A DNA stretch of 64,000 bases from positions 1,550,001 to 1,614,000 of the forward strand of contig MSED01000014.1 of assembly GCA_002099365.1 (NCBI GenBank), in the 5' to 3' direction. Position 1 is the first letter of the stretch; every line of letters starts with the position of its first letter. This document shows, one piece after another, positions 33,176 through 43,881 of the stretch. The position numbers and the translations under genes were made by a program. This DNA is from Phialophora verrucosa. Its lineage: Eukaryota; Ascomycota; Eurotiomycetes; Chaetothyriales; Herpotrichiellaceae. The notes below the pieces were generated by a model that was not told the DNA's origin, searched no databases, and saw only the letters and a program-made list of their open reading frames with translations.

Positions 33176-33349
33176 CGGAACGGTCTCTACCAACAACTGG
33201 GTATTAGATTTTATTGGAAGGACAACCGCCATATGGTAACCGAGCGTTATCTGGCTCTCTTGCGTTGCCAAGGACTTAAGGGGTAGTAGCTAGACCGTGT
33301 GTACTCCATACTGATAAGACACCCACACTAGCCGTGCGAAGGCCTATGG

Positions 33350-33363
33350 TAGTAATATTACTA
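33350..33363. promoter_or_regulatory. Perfect 14-bp palindrome TAGTAATATTACTA
   Basis: A perfect AT-rich palindrome 265 bp upstream of regulator 2. It may be a homodimer site or a 3'-end structure of the MFS gene; no second copy was noticed. Confidence 0.3.
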
Positions 33364-33422
33364 GTGGGTCCCGAACACCCCCATACGGCCTGTGATGCCT
33401 TGTCTCTCTCCGAGCTGGGTGC

Positions 33423-33441
33423 CGGTGGAAACTCTTCCACC
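33423..33441. promoter_or_regulatory. Inverted repeat CGGTGGAA-N4-TTCCACC, copy 2
   Basis: GGTGGAA and TTCCACC form a perfect 7-bp inverted repeat with spacer ACTC, preceded by C as in copy 1. It lies 187 bp upstream of regulator 2. The arm sequence and the 4-nt spacer match copy 1, while the spacer bases differ, as expected of a protein-binding site. Confidence 0.6.
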
Positions 33442-33627
33442 TAGACACTTCAATCACTCAGTTCACTCACTCAGCTAAATCTCATGCTTTCGCGCGTGCT
33501 GGATTGCTCCCTTAGTGAGCCGAGTACGATCTTTCTGCCGAGCTAAATACAAGGACATGCGCATTTGTCCATATCACCACAGCTGAAATGCAGTTAGACT
33601 TAGCCGCGTCGACACGAATAGGGCACG

Positions 33628-35668
33628 ATGACTTCCAGCAGCGACAAGTCTATGCTTGAAAACGCACTGTCCAATCTTCCTTCGTGCGTACAGTGTCGCG
33701 CTCGCCGTGTCGGCTGTGATTCGGGATTGCCGAAATGTCTGTGCAGCCAGCTCGTCCACTGTGACACAGTTGCTAACTTGTTCGTAGGCCGGCCGTGCAC
33801 CATGCGAGATACAGGTAATCCTGTCGGTAGAACTCGGTGTGAGGATTCTGATCCAAGGCAGATTGCGAAATATATGACCATATATTACAGCGAAAGGTCA
33901 CCAGAGTGTACGGCGAACCTCCGGTGGGACATTGGAATGCAGATAGATACTGATTGCCTATACCAGCTACATCCAGAGTTTGCATCATCAATTGATGGAG
34001 CTGGATCGCCCTTCTCTTTCAGCCACGCAAGAGGGAACCACCACGTTGTCAGAAAGTCTGCAAGCCGAAAACACAAGCACTGGATCGCCCCCTGCTGTAA
34101 CAGTCGATTCCGAAGATATTACCTCCTGCGATCAAAGCACCACGCCGGTAGCTCGCTGGGGTCCGTCCAGCGCTATTTCCCATTTCAAACTTGTCATGGA
34201 ACTGATCCGGGCTCCATCGAACTCTTCTCCTAAAAGGCCGCAGTCTCGGACCATGACTTCTCTGGTCGACGAGTGGTTTCGGGGCTTGCCAAAGGAATCG
34301 GGCATGCGACCTGGCTTTTCTCTGCCGCCTCTGTCCGTCGCACGGCAGCTTTGCAGCCATTATATCACGTCCATTGAGACCTTCACGCCAATCATTGGGA
34401 AAGAGAACCTGGAACGAGATGTCGACGAGTACTACTCGCTTCGAGACAACGGAGGAGTGGAATCCGCCGATAATCTCATTATCCAAACCCGGGTAACCGC
34501 CGTCCTCGCCATCGCACTGCAGCTGTGGTCATTCTCTCATCGGCGAGAAAAACACGCGTGGGGCGAGCAACAACACAACTACAGGATGACTGCCAGATCG
34601 TTGTTCCGAGCAGCGACCTCGAACCTGAGGACGGTGCTTGAGCCTCCTGTCAATAACGGGCCCGTGCTGCGTTCCTCCTTTGGTGTGCAGAGTCAGAATA
34701 ACGAGATTAAAGAAGACAGCGTGATCGATCAACTACAAACGATACTATTGCTAACAACGTATCTGATGGTTGATCCCTCTCAAGGGAATGTATGGCAGCT
34801 CCTCGGCTTTGCCGACCGACTTTGGCGAAGCACATGCAGTGCGCATACATTGTCTCATATGTCCGAAGGACGCCGTACTCGAGCCACAATGCTGCGTGCC
34901 TGCTTCTTGCAGCATGAAAGGATGATTGGCACGGCATTTGGTCGACCGATCGACGAGTATAGAAACGAAGAGGAAGAGAGCAAGAGCAACGACCAGCTCT
35001 CGCTTCCCAGCCTCTGGTCCTCGATCTGGAGACTGAAGGCAAAAACCCATGCCCTCTTCCTGCGCGACAACAATTCTAGATCCAAGTCCGAGACTGCGCT
35101 TTGGGAAACCGACCTACTGAAAGAATATCAGGCCGACGTAGCCACTTGGCTAGACCGGTGGGAAGCGGCCTCACAAACCGCATTTGTCTCGAGCGGCACA
35201 TCAGCCATGGCTTCTCTGCTCTACCTCTGTGGCCTTGTGCAGGCGAATGAGGCGTTGCACACCACGTTCTGCTTCGTTCTGCGAGAGAAGCAAAAACGAA
35301 AGGAGGCAACTCGGGCGGACGGTTCTTCTGATTGTTGTTACGACGCTCAATTCATGGCGCTGGGTCAATCTTTCCTGGTAGCCCTGTTGGACAGCTACGT
35401 CCGTCTTGGCGATGAAGCCGACAGAATAATACCAGGAGGTAATGAGGCTATAGGGACTGGGACCTTGACGTATCCCTTTCAATGGCTTAGGGGATTGGAA
35501 GTGATTCGTGCCGCTGCAACCGTCATGATCTTCAGGCATACCGCTGACGACCGGACCTTGTTTGCCCACGAGGCTGTCACCGTCGTGAAGCTCTTGGAGG
35601 ATCGGTCTGATGGTGTTGTTGACGTGTCTGCCGTCATCAAAGAGCTACTCGATCTCCTTGTCACTTGA
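33628..35668 (+). CDS. Zn2Cys6 fungal transcription factor (regulator 2), finger split over three exons
   Basis: Four exons: 33628-33736, 33788-33814 (27 nt), 33862-33907 (46 nt) and 33967-35668, 1884 nt in phase, 627 residues. Spliced this way, the zinc cluster is complete: Cys20, 23, 30, 37, 40 and 47, with the usual 2-6-6-2-6 spacing. It continues into a coiled-coil-like dimer region YIQSLHHQLMELD. The rest is a fungal regulator middle region, with LLTTYLMVDPSQGNVWQLLGFADRL and ACFLQHERMIGTAFGRP, and a helical C-terminus. The first intron has a GCTAAC branch point. Read without these introns the finger is destroyed, so automatic annotation may start the gene too late. It is probably the pathway-specific regulator of the neighbouring MFS, acyltransferase-like and P450 genes (inferred). 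Confidence 0.88.
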
Positions 35669-36052
35669 TGGTGGCTGGACGATCTATATCTCGACGAGCG
35701 ACAGCCCGGGGCGTCAAGGGTCTATTTGCTTGAGCAGATGATTCCACAGGGTACCAGCACTGTTACCGCCACGACTACGTAAAAGCGACTGTCTAAATAA
35801 TGTTATGTATCGCCCCGGTCAACCTTTCGTTAATCACCTGTTTCCTAAAGCCCTAAAACACCAGACCACCAGCCATACATCCCCTGGATGAGCAGCGTCA
35901 AACATTTCATCCTCCTTCGGAACCATAGGCCTTTCAGTCATACTTCATCCGGCCTTAACTGGCTCTGGCACTGGGTCTGCCCCTCTGGGATAGTTGAGGA
36001 TTTCCTACAGTATTCGTACGAGACACCCGCCACCCAGTGCTTGGTTTGGAAC
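35669..36052. other. Intergenic between convergent regulator 2 and Na+-ATPase genes
   Basis: 384 bp of 3' flanking sequence; no gene or repeat seen. Confidence 0.5.
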
Positions 36053-39000
36053 CTATTGTTTGAGAGTGTCAGACTCTTTAACAGAGAAGTCGGCGAAGAT
36101 GTGTTTCTCCAGATCGTCTGCGGTGAAGCCAAGTCTGGCCGCCCGTCGACGGAAGTATATTCGCTTGCCCCACTTCCATCCCTCGACGCCGAGGAAGAAG
36201 AGGAGGGCTTCCACGAAGACGATGCCCCATTCCCAAGAAATGCCCGTATGTTTAAACACGCTGTGGTTGATCACCTGAACGAATGTTAGTACTGGATACG
36301 AAAGCAAGCCATGGCGCGCGCTTACAGGAATGTATATGGTGGGAAATATGGTGACGAAGCCCGCGATGATGGACCAGAACAGGAACTTGTTCCGCCAAAC
36401 GTCGTACATCCATTGGGTGAAGTATTTCTTGCTGTCGGGCTGCATGCGGAAAAAGCTCTTTCGCATGTTGACCATCTCCCACGCGAGGAACAGGGCGAAC
36501 CACGTCAGGCTGACAAAGGTCGTGGCTCGTGCCCGGAAGACGGTGTCGCACTGTTGGGAGTAGCTCTCGTTGCAGTTGATCCCGAGATCTCCATTGCCGA
36601 ATCCGTACACCACCAGAAGGAAGGAGGACAGGCACAGGGCGGCCATCCATACCCCGTACGCCAGCATGTCGAAGCAGACTTCCCACGTAAAGACACCGGC
36701 TTTCAGCGATATTGGTGGTCGCTCCAGGATATCGGGGGCGGCAATCTCGAGCCCGAGGCCCATGTCGGGGAGGCCGGACGTGATCATGATCACCCACATG
36801 ATCTGGACGGGCGCCAGAGGGAAAACTGACAGGCCGGTGCTGTCCTTAAACGCAAGGCCGATGAGGAGGGTGCCCGCCTGTGCGATGTTCTCCGCCAGAA
36901 GGTGAAGGATGAACTTCTGGATGTTGTCGAACATGCGCCGACCCTCTTCGATGGCGTTGAGGATCGAAGCGAAATTGTCGTCGGTCAAGACGATGTCGGA
37001 AGCTTCCTTGGCGACATCAGATCCTCCCTGTCCCATAGCAATGCCGACGTCGGCGATCTTGAGCGATGGCGAGTCATTCACGCCATCACCAGTCTGCTAG
37101 CATCAGCACCTGCTTCAGTCACAAAACATCAAGGGGGCACGACTCACCATGGCCATAAAGGCTTCTCGCCGCCGGAGCGCTTCGATCATTCGAACTTTCG
37201 TGTTGGGAGCACATCGAGCGACAACGAGCGGTAGAGCTGGGAGTCTGTCGAGCTCCTTGTCACTGAGCCGGTCAAACTCCTTCGCAGTCATGACCATACT
37301 TTGGGCGGCTTCATGGGAGAGGTGGGATATATCGGGTGGAAGGATGCCCACTTGTATGGCAATGGCGCGGGCGGTGCCCGGGTGGTCGCCGGTCAGCATG
37401 TGTACTTTGATCCCAGCACGGTGACAACTCTTGACCGCAGGGGCAGATTCTGGTCGTGGAGGGTCGTAGAGCCCGATGAGACCACGGAAGATCAAGTCGC
37501 GTTCAACTTCCTCTCGAGGGGGAGGGCCATCTCGACTTGCCCGGCGGCCGTGTCGGGGGTTGTAAGGACGGCTCGCAAGGGCAAGGACACGGAGCCCTTG
37601 ACCTGCCAGAGCCTCCATGTTCTCCAGAATCTTTTCCTTCATTTGGTCCGTGAGCTCGACTTCCTCGGGCCCATCCCATTTGGTGCGGGTGCAAGAGTCA
37701 AGAATTCGCTCAACTGCGCCTTTGGTGTAGACCATCTGCTCCTTCGTATCCAGATCCTCGAAGATGGTGGACATCTTTTTGACATCCGAGTCGAATGGAT
37801 ATTCACTGACCTGCTTGACCTTGGGGCTCTTCTCGTCCAGGAACTTTTGTCTGCTATAGTCGAACCGGCAAGCGAAGACCTGGATGGCAATCTCTGTTGG
37901 GTCTCCAATGGCCACCCAAGCGCCCTCCTTGTTAGGATGAACTCGAGCAAGATTGCACAGCGACGCAATCAAGAGGAAGTCTCTCAGCTCTGCATTCTCC
38001 TCCAAAGCATCCGAGTATTCAACTTCTTCGCCATCATCGGCGGCTTTCTCACCCTGCTGTGAGGGCGGAGCGTCCGTGTACGACAAAGCCCCGGCGGTGG
38101 GGTTGAAAGGCTCGCCTGAGCTTCCAATGCTGTACGTGCCACGAGTAGGAATCCAGCACTTTTTGGCGACCATTTTTCCTTGGGTCAGTGTTCCCGTCTT
38201 GTCAGAGCAGATGTCCGTGACAGCACCGAGTGCTTCCAACGACTTAATGTTTCGGACGATGACGTTCCTGGATACCATTCTCTTGGTTGCAACAGCCATC
38301 GTAATGGTCAGAACAACAATAAGGGAAGCAGGAATCATGGAGAGGCCAGTCGCAACAGCGTAGATAATCACCTCTGATCTGTCGGAGAATTCGTTCGCGG
38401 CGAGGACGATAATGGCGCAGACGACGGCGATTCCGAAGAGCAGCATAGCGAGACGAGAGAGTTTCTTCTGAAGCGGCGTCCCTACGTTGACCCCTAGGAA
38501 GCGACCAACAGCGTCGGTGAATGTGAGCGTCCACGACTCGGCGTGGCGCAAGGGATGTGCAGTCCCGTCTGGTCGTCGCTTGACCTGGCGCACCTTGGAG
38601 CTCTCTTGTCGAAGCGCAGTGGCGATTGATCCAATTTCCTATACATAACTCAGCGCATTTTCCGGAAGAGATTGTGCAATAGAGCCGCATCTAGGCGCGG
38701 GAAGTGGTACTTACAGTGTGCATACCGGTTGAGAACACTATCGCTCTGGCTCGACCCTTGGTCACCGTAGACGACCCGTATGCGACATTCAGCCGATCTC
38801 CTGGACCAGTGTCTTCTTCAAATACGGCTTCTTCGTCCTTGGCAACGGGCAACGACTCGCCGGTGAGGAGGGCTTCGTCGGTCTCAAAGTTGATGGATTC
38901 GAGCAGTCTGCGGTTTGTCAATGGATTGAAACTCATCAAGAGATCCGATCAGTATTTTAGCTTACCTGACGTCCGCGGGAACAGTGTCTCCCACCTTAAG

Positions 39001-39459
39001 CTCAATGAGGTCTCCCACAGCGAGCTCTGTAGCAGGAATGGTGGAATTGGTGCCATCTCGAATGACATTTGCAGTGGGAGAAGAGAGTGACCGCAGCGAC
39101 TCGGTGGTCTTTTCGGCCTGGAACTCTTGGAAGAATCCGACGACAATGTTGAGGATGATCACTGCCGTGACCACGCCGCCCTCGATCCAGGACTTGATCC
39201 CGAACGAGACCGCCATGGCCATGATCAGGACCAGCATCATTGCGTTGGCAACCTGGCGGATGAGGATCTTCAGAGGCCGCACTCCTCCACCGCCCTCCAA
39301 TTCGTTGCGGCCATACTGTTCGAGCCTCTGGCGCGCATCCGCTGATGACAGGCCATTCTGAGCGTCGGTGTCCAGTTGTTGCACCAGATCATCCCTATTA
39401 AGAGCGTGTGCAGGCTTCGTCAGCGGCTTGTTGCTCTGGCCTGAGACGTGTTCCTCCAT
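36053..39459 (-). CDS. ENA-type sodium/potassium P-type ATPase (class IID)
   Basis: Five exons: 39459-38966, 38907-38715, 38638-37148, 37093-36326 and 36274-36053, 3168 nt in phase, 1055 residues, the normal size. The last intron (51 nt, with a TACTAAC branch point) has no stop codon and would be missed by simple ORF calling. An N-terminal cation-ATPase domain (residues 20-90) precedes TGES in the actuator domain (about 180-183). The phosphorylated Asp375 lies in CSDKTGTLTQGK, and the hinge motif is TGDGVNDSPSLK. Ten membrane helices are present. Such pumps expel Na+ or K+ at the plasma membrane at high salt and alkaline pH. The upstream region is unusually rich in PacC cores. Identity is secure. 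Confidence 0.95.
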
Positions 39460-40601
39460 AGCTGCCTCCTAACGAGTAATTGATGCCGCTGACGAACTTG
39501 ACATGAGGTTGAGAAGAAAACACCGGGACTCTCACAAAGATAATATTGTCCAAAACCACGCTTGGCATCAGAGCAGCGTTGACGGTGGGCCATCGCTCGC
39601 GACGTAATCGTTACAACCCATTGGCCCTGCTCCCCTGTTACAGGTGGCGGAAAGCCTCGTCGACGGAACGCAAGATGTGTAACAGGATCTTAACCGCGTA
39701 GCAGGAATGACAATTGGACAGCGATCGCCCTAAGTGCATAAGGAAGTTCTCGGCGGGTTCCAAGCGTGTGTTGCTCCGACATCATCAGAGAGCCACTTGG
39801 AGGGGGTGCTACATGCGTGGTCAGAGATTGGCTCGCAAACTGGACTGGTCCGTGAGGAAGTGGCCCCTCGGGGGGCAACTAGCCCACGGCCAAGTCTGGT
39901 GCCAAGGGCCAAGGAAGGCGGAAGACAAAAAGGCCAAGCTTCAAACTCGCGCCGTATAAGCGGACGGTGTTGATTGGATCCTCGCTCCCGCTGTGATGTG
40001 CCGTCCTTCCGATGCCGATTTTCCACCCTCAGAATGGATCGCCTGGGAATGACATGTGTTGTGTGAACTTGGATCAACAGCGCCCTGTGTGCAGAAAGGA
40101 GCGTGTCCCAACGGCCAGCGATCTTCGTCTTAGACCCCTGCTGAGCTTCCGCAAGATCCCAATAGGGAGCTTGGCAAGGCCGCGCACAGTACGAGTACGT
40201 ATGTCATGTCCAGCCCTCTTATCAAGCCTGATACGGCTGCGGCGCCGAGCAGGAGCCAAGTATTGACGGTTTTGAAGGAGTGGGGTGAGTTCTGCAATTC
40301 TCAAATGCCAAGCAAGCTTCGAGCCAGGCCTCTAGGAATGAGAGCATGCTTCTGTGGATGATGGGATGCCTGTACCCAGTATGTAGCGAGCAGTAAAGTC
40401 CCGGTCACAGCATTTCTGGGCACTCTCCACAGTTGCTGTTGTCAGACGACTTTGCAGTGATCTCTCTCGTGATCAAACGCACTTTTGGTCCCTCTCCAAC
40501 AGCACTCGGGTCTGTCGGGTAAGCGGTCATTTATATAGCATGTCTCACCGCTCTCTTTTGAGGGCCGATACAGTAATCTATCTCCCGAGTTGCCAGAGTA
40601 A
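39460..40601. other. Divergent promoter of the Na+-ATPase and RING genes
   Basis: 1.14 kb with no gene. Its notable content is eight GCCAAG hexamers on both strands, starting at 39561, 39889, 39901, 39908, 39933, 40170, 40255 and 40307, plus one GCCAGG at 40323. Confidence 0.55.
39889..39938. promoter_or_regulatory. Cluster of four PacC/Rim101 core sites (GCCAAG)
   Basis: Four GCCAAG hexamers within 50 bp (starts 39889, 39901, 39908, 39933), about 430-480 bp upstream of the Na+-ATPase start. GCCARG is the PacC core. ENA-type genes are known targets of ambient-pH signalling, so this fits alkaline induction. Confidence 0.6.
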
Positions 40602-41429
40602 ATGTACTTGCCGGAAGCCGACACGTCCCTCGTGGCAAGAGAACTTGCGGATTCTGAGGACGGGAATGTAGAGGAGGAAAAGCATCATGATGTGGTACCT
40701 TACATGATGATTGGCGCAGTTGTGGTCGTCGTCGTGGTCCTATACAACTTGTTCGTTGCTCCATCATGGCGAGTTGACCAAATCCTGACATGTAGCGTTA
40801 GGTTCAGACGTTATTTCCGCGCAAGAATGTCGCAGGCGAACAGATCGACCGAAGGACGCCAACGCAGTAACCAAAGAGGTGGCGGAGCGTCGGCTTACCC
40901 AGACCCCTCTGAAGAACAACCCCTTCCCACGGCCCGCCGGCGGAAAACACAGTCGGTCAGAAACCTCAGTGCGAAGGAAATTGATGAGATTGCGCCTAAG
41001 AGACGCTATGCCGACGGTGACACTAGGAAAGTCCTCGACGTTCAAATATTCCCATTATCGAACAGCCCCATCCAACCACCGTGTACTGCAGTCATCGCGC
41101 CCGAAAAGCAAAATACGCACAAGATGTCACCGACCAATGATTGCGTCGAAAGTATCGAAGATTCGACCGCACGCAACTCTGCCGTTCAAGGAGAGTTGCT
41201 GGATCTGGTCTCCGACTGCAGCATCTGTTTGGAATCCTTCCAGCCTGATGACTTTGTCCGCGAAACTCCATGTGGGCACGTTTTCCACGCTGGATGCTTG
41301 GAGTGGTGGCTGGGGAAATACCATGCTCGGTGCCCGCTGGATCAAATGGACCTGAAGGGGAGGTCGAAGCGTCTGATCGCCATGACTGAATCAAAACAGT
41401 GCTCACGCAGAGGATTATCACTTTGTTAA
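40602..41429 (+). CDS. Membrane-anchored RING-H2-like protein with altered eighth zinc ligand
   Basis: A single exon of 275 residues. One membrane segment (about residues 33-53, including a run of seven Val) follows an acidic N-terminus. A basic, disordered middle part leads to a RING-type domain at residues 206-247. Ligands are Cys206, Cys209, Cys224, His226, His229, Cys232 and Cys244, but the last position is Asp247 (CPLD instead of CPLC). The layout matches fungal membrane RING-H2 ubiquitin ligases that act in endomembrane quality control. The Asp may still bind zinc, or may reduce activity. It is divergent from the Na+-ATPase gene. Confidence 0.8.
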   Translation: MYLPEADTSLVARELADSEDGNVEEEKHHDVVPYMMIGAVVVVVVVLYNLFVAPSWRVDQILTCSVRFRRYFRARMSQANRSTEGRQRSNQRGGGASAYPDPSEEQPLPTARRRKTQSVRNLSAKEIDEIAPKRRYADGDTRKVLDVQIFPLSNSPIQPPCTAVIAPEKQNTHKMSPTNDCVESIEDSTARNSAVQGELLDLVSDCSICLESFQPDDFVRETPCGHVFHAGCLEWWLGKYHARCPLDQMDLKGRSKRLIAMTESKQCSRRGLSLC

Positions 41430-42035
41430 CGCTGCAAAAAGGAAAAAGAGGGTTTCCTCGCCTCGCTTTGCGACTGCTCCTCTCGTGGATAGAAGGGCAA
41501 CTCAAACGAATCACGTTTGTAACCTGCTTGTCCCACCATTTCTTTCCGTGCCATCGTGCAGGACGCCTGAGGAATCGCAGACGAGGAGACGAGAGCTTCG
41601 CACAGAGATGATGCCGTGGTTGAATTTGCGGTCTATCTCGCAAATTTCATGGGGTCGTTCGCGCCGAGAGGATTGGCGCGTCAAACAGCAAAGTGAGGAG
41701 GCGCATGAGGCTAGACCGAAAATGATGTTGTTCATTTACGAAACCAATCTCAACTTCTTCGACTGCACTGCAGACACAGTCTTTCGTCAACTCCAAAATC
41801 CAAGAACGTGCCGTGCCATCCCTCCGGACCTAAGAGGATGGCTATATGCGGCTATCTTTTGGGTAAAGCTCATAGCAAAGTGGTGTCTGGCTGACGGTCT
41901 GATCTTTGAAGACGTTGAGACCCGCGGAGCGCCATGGTTCTGTATCAGCTTTTCCATCGTGCTGCATTCGTTGTAACAGCCTTCATCCATCTTTACTTCA
42001 ATGACCTGATCAGGGCGGCCATCGTGGTGGCGGGA
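41430..42035. other. Intergenic, no gene recognised
   Basis: About 600 bp. A 163-codon open frame (41485-41976) and an upstream in-frame extension of the next gene lack family features. I see no supported element. Confidence 0.4.
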
Positions 42036-42752
42036 ATGTGTCTGTCAGACTCAAAACGTCCTGTGCTGCAGAGCATTTTACGGTTGCACTCAGTGGTGCT
42101 TGTCTGCTTCATGTTGGCATTCTGCTTCAATGTCGTTTCGGCGTACCCTGATCAGACAGCCCTGAATGGTCATTACGTGTTGAATGTGAGTGGCCTCCCG
42201 TTCAACTCGACGCATGAGCATTAATGCGGATTCACCACGAAACAGTTCGACGATATCGAAACGCCTGAGGGGTTTGGCCGGATCGCGGCTGGATACCACG
42301 GCCTCACATTCGACAATTTCTACGCCTTCAAGCCGTCGCACCCGGATCTGGAAGGCATCATTTCAGTCGACGACTTGAATTGCGCCGTCTCAAAGCCAAA
42401 TTCGCTGTACGGGTCGAAAGTCACGGCGGAGTGCCCGTCCATCCAAGCATACGATCCGTCACACACATTCACGGTACATTCCCTAAACCTCAAACCACTG
42501 AATCTCCCTGTCGGTTTCGTTACCTTGATACTCCGCGGCTACCTCCCAGAAAGGTCTGCGAATCCGCTGGCATGGAGTGTCGACTTTCCTGCCGGCTTCC
42601 ACGACACCCTCCACGTACGACTGGAAGAGTTCAGTAAGATGCAATGGAAAGGGCTGGCAAGGTTTGAAGTGCAGGCGAATTTTCACTTCAACGACGTGGA
42701 AATGGAAGACTGGGAATTCTGTATTGATGACCTCGAAGTCGAGGTCCAGTGA
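42036..42752 (+). CDS. Small secreted protein, fungal-specific, function unknown
   Basis: Two exons, 42036-42185 and 42246-42752, joined by a 60-nt intron with a GTGAGT donor, give 218 residues. The ATG at 42036 gives a Lys/Arg n-region and a hydrophobic core ending FNVVSA, a good signal peptide. An in-frame upstream ATG (41934) would add 34 residues. The mature part begins YPDQTALNG and continues FDDIETPEGFGRIAAGYHGLTFDNF. It ends in a beta-rich domain with FEVQANFHFNDVEM. The pattern "FDD ... GY.GL.FDNF" recurs in secreted fungal proteins of unknown role. Function is not assigned. Confidence 0.65.
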
Positions 42753-43440
42753 GATTCATGAAAAGCTATTCACTTGTACCTAGTATGATTTTTACCAACA
42801 TCATTACCATCACACTTTACATGTCTTCTTACGTTGTTGGTTCCTTGCGGTGCCAGAGTAAGCTGAATTTAGCACAGCCTGCCAGTTATGAGTTGTCCTT
42901 GATGTGTCAAAGTTCCCCCATAAGCGTTCTTGATTCCGACACCTCAAGTCCAATACGCTGTTATCGATTCCTCTTTCATAACAGTAGCTTATCCTCGTGA
43001 ACGGAGTGTCTTCAGTCGAAAGCAGGGATGTCACACGCCATCGCACCAAGTCAGGCACCACGCCAGCCTGGTTTGGCCGGACATGGTATCCGGCCGCGAC
43101 TAAGCTGCTTTCGCAACAGTCAATGACGTAGCCAGAGCTTCCCGCAGTCTCGAGCCTCTGAGAAAATTCGAGATCAGAGCCGAAAAGCTACAAGATCAAC
43201 ATGCGTCTCACTGTCACCACCGGCTGACCCATAGTGACGTATGGGCGGGCGTGCCCCGTTTGCAATGCAAGCGTCCGCACACATAATGTCCAGGCCAGCT
43301 TCCTCCAGAGGGAAGCTCTTTCACTGCAGAAACAAGTACCAAGTAGTTGCGATTGACGAACAGAACAAACTCAACACAATACTTACCTGAACATTCGACA
43401 AACCACAGATAAACGAACCTCATACTCACACAACACCACC
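42753..43440. other. Intergenic, no gene recognised
   Basis: About 690 bp holding the 3' flank of the secreted-protein gene and the promoter and leader of the next gene. No specific element was recognised. Confidence 0.45.
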
Positions 43441-43881
43441 ATGTCCGACCAAACCTTCCACGTCACCGGCGAGGATGTGCGCAAAATCGAGTCTAAGGAG
43501 TCCAAATTCCACGGCGGCCAAGTCCCAAAGGACTCCGACACTTCGGCCCTGAAGGTGAGTCAACCATTCAACACGACACCCTAGCTTTCCTTTTCGAGGC
43601 TCATGCTGACATTTCATCCCCTGAAGCAACTTCTCGCCGAACAAGAGAATAAGCAAGAAACCATCGACCGCGTCAAGGCAAACCTCCCTCTCCCCGACCA
43701 ACCTGTCGGCGGCGCCAGTGCAGATCTACAGTCTGCTGATGGCCGCACCGTGAATGTCGGTAGTGGAGGCGTCAATGTCAAGATGGGGACACAATCTTCC
43801 GAGGGCTTGAGGGAGCCTGCCACCGCGGATAGCAGTGTAAGAGTCGATGGGGAGGAGTTCAAGAAGGCCACAGCACCATAG
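43441..43881 (+). CDS. Small hydrophilic conserved fungal protein (LEA/SMP-like)
   Basis: Two exons, 43441-43554 and 43627-43881, with a GTGAGT donor, give 122 residues. The protein has no hydrophobic segment and is rich in Lys, Glu, Asp, Gln and Ser. Blocks are VRKIESKESKFHGGQVPKDS, ANLPLPDQP and VNVGSGGV. I recall short proteins of this shape as conserved across Pezizomycotina, resembling seed-maturation or LEA-type protective proteins, but the likeness is by composition. Probably soluble; function unknown. Confidence 0.75.

Larger units (their letters stand above)
33176..33627. other. Intergenic, promoter of regulator 2
   Basis: 452 bp between the MFS stop and the regulator 2 start. It holds a perfect 14-bp palindrome (33350-33363) and copy 2 of the CGGTGGAA palindrome (33423-33441), both listed separately. 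Confidence 0.5.

Noticed and set aside
36252..36829. Open frames of 170-180 codons on both strands over the Na+-ATPase C-terminal half
   Set aside because: They are shadows of the P-type ATPase exon, which carries clear family motifs.
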